Assembly: GCA_037976565.1 (NCBI GenBank)
Contig: CP137682.1
Location: forward strand, 5,268,827 to 5,332,826
Length of the DNA stretch: 64,000 bases
Direction: 5' to 3'
DNA from: Mesocentrotus franciscanus
Lineage: Eukaryota; Echinodermata; Echinoidea; Camarodonta; Strongylocentrotidae
Within the stretch, counting starts at the first letter, position 1, and each line of letters begins with the position of its first letter. Both the position numbers and the translations under genes were made by a program. This document shows, piece by piece, positions 44,128-55,400 of the stretch. A model generated the notes under the pieces. The model did not search any database, was not told the DNA's origin, and saw only the letters and a program-made list of their open reading frames with translations.

Positions 44128-45027
44128 CTAGAGTTAGGGTGTCTGATCGCGCACCCGATGTCGTGTGCTAAAATCCTTCCCATAGAGATTGCACGCAGCC
44201 CTATGCAGTCTATGTGCATTACACGATCATGCAAAAATTGGTCAAAGTTTTTATTATTAAGTCGAGATTCAAACCTTTATTCTTTGTGATCCTGAAGGTG
44301 ATACTCAATAAATGAGGTGTCATATGAAAGAGCAGATTAATTCCAATATTTCCAGAGGGCGTCATCTCGAAATTCTAAAAATATCTTGGTCAAAACAGCT
44401 ATTTAAACATTGTTTCCTGGCTAACTCGAAATTTGCCACTTATGAGATATGACGCCCCTGGCGATAAGTAGTCCCAGTCGTAAGGAAAATATCCCTATGC
44501 TTATTTTTTCGCTAGCCCCAGGGATCACAAACAATTACAGTTTGAAAATACCCTTCCCCACATTTTTCGGATCAGCTAAGCAGGGAGGCGTGAGCTCCGC
44601 GCCGGCCGAACCCATGGTGATAGCGTAAAATCTGCACATGAATAAACATCGGACCGCATGTTTACAACCCGGAAGTGGATGCCCATTGAAGACAATGGAT
44701 TGCCGATCGCTTTGAGTTGCGCATCATTTAAGCAACACGCGTACGCTTGCACGCGTATGTGTACGCTGCATATTGCGCAATTCAGCTGTTGTGCTAAATT
44801 TAGCAAAACAACATAGCTCTGCGTGTACGTCTCTTTCGCCGATTCTTACAAAAAATGGATGAATATTGTAGGGAATTGAAGGGGCTGTAACTTTTGATAG
44901 AAACATTGGTGGGTGTTGAAATTTGAAATGTATTATTCTGAGTGAATGATTTTTTCAATTATCCAACCATAATGGTGAAAAACAATCCAAAAGGGAAAAT
45001 TGAAAAATCGTTCAGACACCCTACTAG
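44128..45027. mobile_element. TIR element (TAGGGTGTCTGA ends)
   Basis: Left CTAGAGTTAGGGTGTCTGA and right TCAGACACCCTACTAG are inverted. The interior is non-coding, with CGCGTACGCTTGCACGCGTA in it. It directly adjoins the next element. Confidence 0.55.
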
Positions 45028-45717
45028 AGTAGAGGAGGGAGTTTTCGGCCACTATTTTTGGACTCTTTACTTCCTATTTATTATCATTTTTTGTTCAAAT
45101 CATGAAGCCAATACTAAACAAAAAAAGAATCCCAGAAAAAAAATCATGAATTGCCATGGCAATATTCATTTCCTTGTTCACTGTTTCGGAGGCAGTTTTC
45201 GGCCACATGTACAATGTCAATAGGGAGCGCGCGCCGTGCGTTAGCCCGCTGATTTATAGCACGTGCGGCCAGAGCACGTAATCCCCCGCACTGCCGGAAA
45301 CTACACCTGCGGGTGCGGTGATCAGAAATTGGAATCTGAACTAAACAGAGATACAGCGCTATAGTATCCGACTGCAGTGATAGGATATGTGCGGTGAGAT
45401 ACTTTTAAGCTTGCGGTTCTCAAAAAATCTGGCTCTAAATCTGAAAAATACTTAAAATAGTCTACTGCTCATTTTATGGTACCCATATTCCTTACAGACA
45501 CGCGTAAGATATTCGATTTTTCAGATTCGGGTAGCGGGACCGCCGATTACATCGCTAAAATGTGATATTTAAGGATACATTTTTCCTTTGCAAATGTGGT
45601 TCTCCGGTGACTCTGGCATATTATTGTATGTGTGTGATATGTGATATGCTATTATGCAATATATTTTGAAGGATTTTACCATGCATCCAACAGCCGAAAA
45701 CTCCCTCCTTTACTCTA
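45026..45717. mobile_element. TIR element (GAGGGAGTTTTCGGC ends)
   Basis: Left AGAGTAGAGGAGGGAGTTTT and right AAAACTCCCTCCTTTACTCT are inverted over about 24 bases. An extra internal GGCAGTTTTCGGCCAC occurs near 45190. Non-coding. Confidence 0.65.
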
Positions 45718-46075
45718 TGTCAGTTACGTGACATGGTCATAGTCATACTCGTTAAGAAAAGAAAGAGGAGAAATGAAAAAGGAGAGAAAGAGGGAGTAGA
45801 CTTGAGTTTGAAAAAAAGTGAAGCCTGAAGGAATGGGGATGCAGAGTCTAAGTGAGGGATAATGGGCTTTTCATGCTTGTGCCCAGCAGTCACCTGCACT
45901 GAACTTTCTTTGTGAGGCAGGGAACAGTGTCAATGATCATTGCAGATGACTTCTCCATTGCAGAGATAGACTATGAAACGTACTTGAATCATCATGACAA
46001 GTTTTCAACTGCATCTTCACCACTCGTAGCAGCATTGCATTACTTGTGTGTAATTAAAAAAAAATATTAAGACAC

Positions 46076-46265
46076 CCTCTATTGATTCTCAAAACTCTCA
46101 ACCACCACTGTACAAAATCACCGTAATTCACTCCAATTCATGTTAGGCACAAATGCACAATCGATGACACCTAAATAGCAGCAAAATACAATCAATTCAA
46201 CTCATCGATGTTGGAAAAAATAATTAGAAAATTGAAATCGGAAATCTATCGTCAGTCTTGGCAAA
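46076..46265. repeat. Dispersed copy of the insert in the left palindrome arm
   Basis: CTATTGATTCTCAAAACT, ACCACCACTGTACAAAA, GATGACACCTAAATAGCA and TCGATGTTGG correspond to the reverse complement of about 37075-37260. The family is not recognised. Confidence 0.6.
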
Positions 46266-46430
46266 GAGACACTTCTCATTCATTGTGTTCATTTCTGAGG
46301 TTGTAAACACTTGATCCATACATTACCATGTCACACATACCTAAACGGTCTCAAATATTTCACCTTCATTTAATTTCTGTTCCTTATTCATTTAAAAAAT
46401 AATAAAAATCTTCTTTTTTCTTCTTATTAG

Positions 46431-46464
46431 ATGTTAAATAAATGACCAGCCAACTCTGATGTAA
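46431..46464 (+). promoter_or_regulatory. Three overlapping mini-uORFs before the AHCTF1 start
   Basis: The exon begins directly with ATG after TTATTAG. uORF1 is 46431-46445 (ATG TTA AAT AAA TGA). uORF2 starts inside its stop, 46442-46459 (ATG ACC AGC CAA CTC TGA). uORF3 overlaps that stop by one base and is a bare ATG-TAA at 46459-46464, two bases before the main ATG at 46467. The layout suits translational dampening by termination and re-initiation. Function is inferred. Confidence 0.6.
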
Positions 46465-46466
46465 AG

Positions 46467-49400
46467 ATGGAGAACTATGTAATAGAGCCTCACAGCATAG
46501 CTGAGCCAATAGGAATAGTGTCCTCAGAATTAAGTTCCTTCTCAAATAAAGCAGGAGAGGTCAACATATTTGGAGGTTTTAGTAAAGGTAAATAGTATTA
46601 GATACAGATATACTGATGCTTCTCATCTAGCTCTCTTCTGAGTAAAATGCTAAATTGTTTGATTTTTTATTTCCATTTTGTTTCATATTTTACTTGCGAG
46701 ACGAAAAGCTAGAGTATGTCTGTATGTAAAGGTATTCTTCAATTTTGTTGTAACAATCATCTCTTTATAGAAATTTAATTAAAAATGAAATCTCATGTTG
46801 TAGCTTGGTTTTGAGCCACCAGAGACAACCCCAATGCAAATCATGTCATCTCAGTAATAGAGGTCTGATGACAAAAAAAAAAAATTTTCAGCATAAAAAA
46901 AATGTATTTTTCAATTCATCGTGTCTTCTTTTTGTCCTTTTTTTTTTGGTATGTGTCTGTTGGTCTTTTGTCTTCATAAAGTGTATTTTACCAAAGGTAA
47001 TTGTCTGCATCAAACTTTAGATTGTGTGATGATAAATGATAAATAGTGGAAATCCATTTATTGATCAAAAGAATGAATGCCTAATCTTGATTTGATAGAT
47101 GGAAAGAGAGGATGGGTGGCTACAGACAGCACCCTAGACGTGGTCTGCACCAGGACCGGGAACCGTCTGTCTTCTTTCAACTTCAGCCAGGTGGCAGGGT
47201 CCTCAGCAACAATCACCTGCGTCAAAGACTACCCCTGTCATAGGTCTTACCAGCTTCTGGTGGGACTCCAGACTGCATCCGAGAAGGGCATGGTCTGTCG
47301 TTTCAGGCCACACTCATCCAAACTGCTCACCATTGTGAACTTCCCACATGTGGTAATGAAAGTTCATTTTATTTCTTCTCCTTTTTCTTTAAAAATTCTC
47401 CCTGATATGAAGTCATAATCAAAGAATATCCTTAACCTTGATAGATAAATAGTACTGGATAAATCATGTGGCTTGTCTGAACAGTGTATGGTACAGTTTA
47501 TGAGTTTGTCTTTATATGAATATCAGAAGGCCTGATCTAGCTCCTTTATCCTGTTTGCATAAAATACTACCAATTTTTGCTTTGGTAACCATTCACTTTA
47601 ATGCTTACAACTAAAAGAGTGATTTAAAGCCCCACTGCACTTCTTGTAGCTACTTGCTCCCTCTATATAGAAAACAATGCCTAAGCGGTGCCCGTTGGTC
47701 CCCCATGATTCTCTTTTTCTTATGTAAATTGAGAGCTGAGTTGATGAAATAACCACCTGTCAGTGACCATGCTGGGAGTTCTAATCCCTCCTGGCCAAAC
47801 TAGTGCAGACAGGCTTCAAAGGAAGCAAAGTGGCGACGGTCTGATTATCATTTCCTTTTTTGAAGAATGACAGATAAAGCTTTGACAATATTTAACACTT
47901 ACGGCTAGTTCAGATACGACGTAGTTAACCCAAAAGCTGCATTTTTTAACAAATAAATGAATGGCAAATGCGAGTAACAATGGTCCTATGTGTATTCACT
48001 TAGCTCTGTGTTACAATATACAGAAATGTGAAGCATATGATGCTTTAAAATTGCCATTAAAAAAAAAAAAACGTGGATTCGCTGCATCACATTTGAACGA
48101 GGCTTTATGCTTGAGAAAGTAATACCTTGAAGCATGTGGGCCAGTATTCAATTTGATACTTTGCTGAAGTAAAACTTTTACTTAGCATTTGGCTTAGCTA
48201 AGTAAATGTCTTAAGTCGTATTCAGACTTTATGGCAAAATACTTACTGATAAGCATTGTGACATCACACAGTCAATCAAAGTAATGCGCAATTTACAGGT
48301 CACATTAAATGCTCGCTAATATAATTGTGCGCAGCTTATGATGATTGCATATGCAAAAATAATTGGCTTAAGTCTGCTAGTGTTAAATGTTAAATTGGGT
48401 ACCGGTAGGAAGGAATTCCTTGAATGCTGTGAGTGCCGAAATTGGTAGCCTAGCGTAGCCGGGTAATGTTGGAGCGCCTTGAGGACCTTGCAAGGTCGAT
48501 ACGTGCGCTATATAAGAAACCAATATTATTATTATTATTAAGGAGCTGTCTTAAATTTAGGGTAAAATACTTAACCAGAAGCATCAACTGAATACCAAAC
48601 TTGGCTAAGTATTTTATCTAAGCCTAAAACTGAGTAAAATACTAATATTTCTTAGTTAAGTATTGAATTGAAAACCGGCCCTAATCATTACCCTTTTATT
48701 CTCTCGTTTTACATAAATCAAAGAATCACAGCCTGATGTTTCCCTCCCACTCAGGTATCTGCTATTGACTGTGTTACCTCGGTCGGTGGCATAGAATCCC
48801 CAAACTTTGCCCTCAGTGACGAGCTCCGGCGTTTCTTCGGCATCGTTGCCGTGGGAACCAAAGGCGGCCATGTTTACCTGCTGGACATGAAGCTGGATGA
48901 AGAGGTTGAATTCTGGGATACAACACGTGGACGCCCCGCTCAGATCGTAGCACCAGGGATCACTGACATTGATCAGAGACGGCTCAAAGCAGCTTCAAGA
49001 GGAGAACATCTTTGTCTTGATCTGAATAGTGAGTTGGACTTATTGTCTAGACAAGCAAATCTGTTAGATTAAAAACAGAAGCTTTTTCAAATTAAAGTGA
49101 CAGTCATATTTGGGTGATGAAACTTGTGTGAATTGCAATATATGTTAGTGTTTTGATTCATTTATTTGGGGCATGAAACTTTCACAAATCTGGACTTTTC
49201 CTGCTCCTGGCATGACAGTCAAGCGTTGGGGCTTGTATTAAAGATTAAATACAACCTATCAGGCCCAATATTATAATGAGGAAAGTATAAAGTCAATTGA
49301 ACATGTACACCCCTCTCAATCTTGAACCATATTGAAGACAATTTATTTTATTATTTATGTGTGTGAATGCATGTCAGATGTAAGCCGTGCAAGTTTAACC

Positions 49401-52400
49401 GGTGAGTGCATTAGGAACTGTAAGTTATTTTGGTTGCAGTGCTATTTCCTTTTATAACTTTTATTCTATTAAATATATTATCATGTTTTCCCTTAGAAAT
49501 ATTACCTTATGTTTGTTTTGGGGTTTTGAAAAAGAAAAACTGACTTCATTGGTAGATTTGATATTCAATTCATTCAAGACAACATCTATTTTCTTCCATT
49601 CAATTTGACAACATATTTGACATATTTTGTAATTTTTGCATGTTTAGTTTCAAATTTACCTCTTACTTTGACTATTGTGGTTGCTGGAAGGTTTGAGTTT
49701 GATTCGTTTCTTTTCTTTATCAGGCACTTCCTAAGTCAATCTGAATTTCTATTCATTGTGCAACCTACTTTTTATAATTTATTTTTGTTGGTTGAGTAAA
49801 AAAATATTGTTGATGTCTCAATGAATTTGACCATTACTTATATTGGCAGTGCATACCGGTATTCATTAATTTTTTGTAGTTTATATCTACTAAAAGTTTG
49901 CAGTGATTTGTTAATGCTTTCAAAGGCTTTCTAGGATTTCTCACCAATTTTTGCAAACTGGCTTGAGTTATTTTAGTTTTTAGACTATCACTAATTTATT
50001 TATCTGACTTTGTTCTTTTTCTCTTTATCATTTTTACTCTTTTTGTAATTTTCCTTAAATATCGTATGCATATGTTTGTGGGAGCACTCGCAAATTGGTA
50101 AAGGCTCCTTACTCTCATATGGGAATTCATTTGTTTGATCCTTGCTCGATGCGTACATCCTTGAACAATGTGTTTTCAGTTCAACCACATCTGTCCTTCT
50201 CGATCCAGGTGTATTACATGTTTACCTTGCAATGCTGTGGTAGTAATAATAAAAGTAATAATACTGATAAGCCTATCCTAAGTAAATATGACCGTACTAT
50301 TCTATTTCACTTGATTTTGACATTTCTTACATATACTCCTCTTTATTTTTATTTTATTTTTTCTTTTTTTCTTCATTTTTCTTAGATGATGCCTTCAGCT
50401 ATTACTCCTTCAACTACTGCAAACCGGACGGTAAAACCTTCAAGACCTTCCCCATCGGTGAAGTTTCAGTGACCTCGTTGACCTACATTCCACAGGTCGG
50501 GTCACTTGTTGTTGGATTTAACTTTGGGTCATTCCAGCTGTGGAGATTGGCGGACACCTCATTAGAGTAAGAACAAATGATCGAATTGATGAGGCCTAGG
50601 GCCTATTGCCCCTGTAAATTAAGAAAGAGCCCCCATAACACAATTTCTGGACATAGTTGTGATGAATAAATTCATTGGATATGAGCTTTGCAGAGAAATA
50701 ATTTTTTTTTACGACAGGAAGATAATTTTCTGGTTTTTAACCAACAGCTTTTATTGAGGAAGGCTGGTGTAGCTTATCTTAAATTTAAATTTCAAAATTT
50801 GTGGAACAGAAGATAAGGGTCATACTCAAAGAGCCATTAATATATAAATTGCTATTAACATTTTTTTCTTATTTGGAGCATTAAAAGATGTAAGCATTGG
50901 TATTTATGCCAGCAGAAAACAACCTCTCTCTCTTTGTTTCTTGCGGATAGTGCGCAATATCCCAAACAGGTCAAATGCAGATGGTAGTGTGTGCTGTTGT
51001 TTGTTATGCTGAGAGAGACAGAAGTTTGGCTCACTGTTTGCCTCTTTTAAAAAAATTTTGAATCACAATTTATTTTACATTATCCGTTTTATTTTCCTAG
51101 CTTATGTCTCACATATTTCATTCTCTCTTTTTCCTTTTCTCATTTTGTATTTGTGGTCCCCTTAGTTAGTATTCATCACACACTTTGCATACCAGCCAGG
51201 GACCCCATTCCAGCCCCCCCCCCCCTTCACTCTCTCTCTCTATTTTTCTATCTATGTATCCTCCCTCCTCCCTCTTCTTACTTTCTCTATATTATTATGA
51301 TTTGAAACACCCTGCTGTTCTTTTTCTGCAGGTACAGTGGTACCTAAATCCCCACCCATCACCTGTAACGCTTTTTGCCTCTTAGGAACCGCCCACCTTT
51401 CTTCATTTCTCCATACTATTATGCTTATGATTATTATTCTCTTACAGGTATAGTGGTCCATTGAGCCGCCACCCATCACCTGTCACACACTTTGCCTACC
51501 AGGAACCTGAGGATGATCCACAAAACTTCTGTTACCTCTGGGTTGCTAGGGGTCCAGTGCTCTCCGATTCAAAGTAAGCATCAACATCCCGTTGTAGATA
51601 CTGTGATATAGGTTATGATGGAAATTGTCTAATATTCATTTGATTTTAAACTCTTGAAATATTGAATCTTACAGTAGTTAGTTTGAATTAATAGTCCTAC
51701 ATGTACATAGCCAAGTTTATTATTGTGGGACCTTTCAAACTATAATTCTTGATGATTTCTTGATCCTGGTTCATGACACCCTTTTTTCTTATGTATTTAT
51801 ATAACAGGGACCAGGAGGCTCTTACTGACATTCATCTATTCCAGTTGGCTTATGAGAGCAAGACACAACATCCAAAGCATGGACATATGTTTAAGGTATG
51901 GTCATGTCTTGAGTACAACCTTGATGTTTGTGTTTGTGTCTTTCTGCTGCTGATGTTTCTTCTTCTTCTTCTTCTTCTTCTTCTTCTTCTTCTTCTTCTT
52001 CTTCTTCTTCTTCTTCTTCTTCTTCTTCTTCTTCTTCTTCTTCTTCTTCTTCTTCTTCTTCTTCTTCTTCTTCTTCTTCTTCTTCTTCTTCTTCTTCTTC
52101 TTCTTCTTCTTCTTCTTCTTCTTCTTCTTCTTCTTCTTCTTCTTCTTCTTCTTCTTCTTCTTCTTCTTCTTCTTCTTCTTCTTCTTCTTCCTCTTCCTCT
52201 TCCTCTTCCTCTTCCTCTTCCTCTTCCTCTTCCTCTTCTTCTTTCTCTTCTTGCTCTTCTTTTCCCTTTTTCTTTCTTGCTCCCTGTTTCTGTCTCTCCT
52301 GCTCTGTCTCTCCTGCTCTGTCTCTCCTGCTCTGTATTTTTAAATCTCTCTCTCCCTCTCTCTCTCTGTCCCTCTCACTAAAACCCTTTTGTCACTGTCA

Positions 52401-55400
52401 TCCTTTTCACTGTCTGTATCTCTCTCTCTCTGTTTCTGTTTGTTAAATTGTTTCTCTCTTCTGATCTTGCTGACAGAGGATCGTAATCAGCACTTTGCTG
52501 ATCTAATGTAAAGATCTTATCAGTCATTGTATTCAAGAGAACTTCTGTATAGTAATTGTGTCAGTTATCTCCTGGAATCAAGAGCAAGGCAATAATCCAC
52601 TTTTTTGTAATCATTAATTTTGACTCTTTGCCATAACCCAGGACCTAGTGGACTGCATTGGTAGATTTGAGCACTGCTTGACCGCTACTCCCCTGGACAG
52701 CAGTGATGTGAACTCCCTGGGCAGTCGCCTGCTAGCCTGCTATACCCTGGACAGAGCAGTGCCTCCAGGGTACAAGATCCATGATGACTCCACGGCCGAG
52801 GAAGAAGGTAAGTTCCTTGTCTCTTATAGAATTCCATCTGAAAATGTGGAATAATTGTCATAATTATGTGTTTAGTAGTCATGTATTGAAACCTTGGACT
52901 GCTGCATTGTTTAGAGTATATTAAACATGAGCACTGTCTGTGTGACAAAAGGTGACTGTGGCATTCCCCTAGTTGTGTTATAAATCAACCAAGGCCTGTA
53001 GAGAGTTAGGTGGGTTATATGAAGATTACATTATAGGGTTGTTTTTGTTATGTGGTCACTGCTTGTGGTCATTTTGCGTAAAGGTCTTGCAAGCCTATTT
53101 TCTAGATATAATGTGGCTTCATTCACTCCTAGTTATAACAAGTTTGACTTGACCTTTATTTGACTTGACCTTTATTTGACTTGACCTTTATTTGACTTGA
53201 CCTTTATTTTACCATATTCTATGTGGTGCAACATCTGTGAGAAGAATCTTTGTAGTTAGAACTCTTTCTGTAGGCCGTATGGATACCACTCAAAGTAAAT
53301 CATCCCTCATGTTTATTGATTTGATGATGTAGGATATGAATATATATGTACACGTATTTTTGAGGTGATTGGACATTTTGATAACAGGTACCGTTTAGTA
53401 TTGAATTATTTGTTTTTCACTTTGTACTAGGTGATTGAAAGGCCTTCATTCAAATTTAAATTTGAAAATGTTTGTAAATTATGGCAATCTGCTGATTAAG
53501 TTTAACGGGTCATGGCGTTGCAGGTCATTGGTGATTAATGTAGAAGTGAACGACAGGGACAGTTGATGTTGCTAACTGATTTTTATGTTTTCTCTTTTTT
53601 TATTGTTTGTTTGTTTAGTAAACCCGATGGATCTGAGTCTTGCGATGTTTGTCTGGGAGGGTTGTCCTGCCAACATGGAAACCCAGGACACAACTAACCA
53701 TTACATTGCACTCTTTGATCTGGACCGCTATTACCAGGCTCAAATGCCCTCATTCATCAAGTAAGTGATTTATAGTAACGACTATTGACTGATTTGAGAG
53801 CCAATGGTTAGAAATGTTGCCACAAGGTTATCCCAAAACCATGCTATTCCCTCATCCCAAAGGGCAAAGTGCAGTCTTGAGTTCACTGAGGGGCTATATT
53901 TCAACAATGACTCCTTCTGCAGTAGAGAAACATGGTCAATATCATATTTAAGTGCCTCATTACTGTATCACTTCAAGTTACTTAAACTGGCCTGTGCCCT
54001 ATCGAAAATTGATTCCAGAGACAAGCAACAAAAGGCTTCACAGAGAATGTTACATATAAGTAGAAAGTTAAATGCATAAATTGAGGAAGTATAATGAAAC
54101 ATATGTCATATTTGTAAATGGGTAACTGGCAGGAATTAATTCCTTGAAATGCTAGAGCGCCATAATGGCCGCCTTGCTAAAGCCAGGGTAATAATCGGGG
54201 CAGCGCCAGGAGCGTCACAATGTGACGGACATGTGCTCTATATAAGAAGCCACCATTATTATTATTATTATTATTTGTTGAATTAGATTAGATATGAGCC
54301 ATTGTGATATTTCATTAAAATGTCAACTTAATGTTTGATTACATTTGGTTTTTATGATTTTAGGTCTGATGAGCTGACTGAGCCTCCACCTTATTTCTCT
54401 TTCTACAACCTAGAAGCAGTGGTAGATGCTGCAGCTCCGGATTTTGCTCTGGTAAAGAACCTCCATTTCTCTCATAATTCCTTGTTTAGAGGAGGGTGTG
54501 GGGCTGTGTGTACCCTATTACTAGTAATAGATAGTTCAAGAGGAATCTCATGGAAAACTTGCCATCATTCTTAGTTTTAATAACAATACCTGGGCCCCGT
54601 CTTACAAAGAGTTACGATTGATCCAAATCAATCGCAAGTCCTCCAATCAATCACAAGTTTGCAGTCTCCTATCTCTTATGTACATAGTTATGATTGATAT
54701 CAATCGCAAATAAGTTGCGATAAATATCAACTCTTTGTAAGACGGGGCCCTGGTTGTGACAAGGCACTTTACCATCAACTGACGAAAAACCGTGTACAGT
54801 ATTGTCATTATCCCGGTCAATATTCTGCACATTACAATTACATTCTCCACTCCCTGGGGAGTATTCCAGCTAGTCGCCTTTTTACAGGCCTGCACATGCT
54901 AATCCAACCACAATGACGTTCGCATCCTACCCGGTACCCATTTAGCACCTTGGTGGAGAGGAGCAATAAGTGCTGTGCCAAGGTTAAAACCCACGACCTT
55001 TGCATTTCCTGTCAAGTGATTAAACTACTCGACCTTTTTTAGTGTTACCCCATGATGTGGGTAGTCACCTATCACTAATGATACTAGCTACATTTATATT
55101 GTGCATGTATCCATCCTATGGGATGCTCAAGGTGCCTACATAGTATCCCAGCTGCCCTGAGGCATTAAAAGTATTCAAGGAATATATTTTGTTTGTATGT
55201 TTCTATGGTTGTTGCATCCTTTCATTTTTATGCCTCCGCCACCGAAGGTGGTGCCGGAGGCATCATGTTTTTGGGTTGTCCGTCCGTACGTCCGTACGTC
55301 CGTCCGTACGTCCGTCCCGTTTGACCGTTATCACAATATCTCAAGAACCATTTAAGATTTAAACTTAAGACTCGGGAATAGTATTTATCACCATAGGAAG

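Noticed and set aside
51773..52446. Long poly-Leu and poly-Ser open frames
   Set aside because: They are readings of the TTC microsatellite; only 51808-51895 is a real exon.
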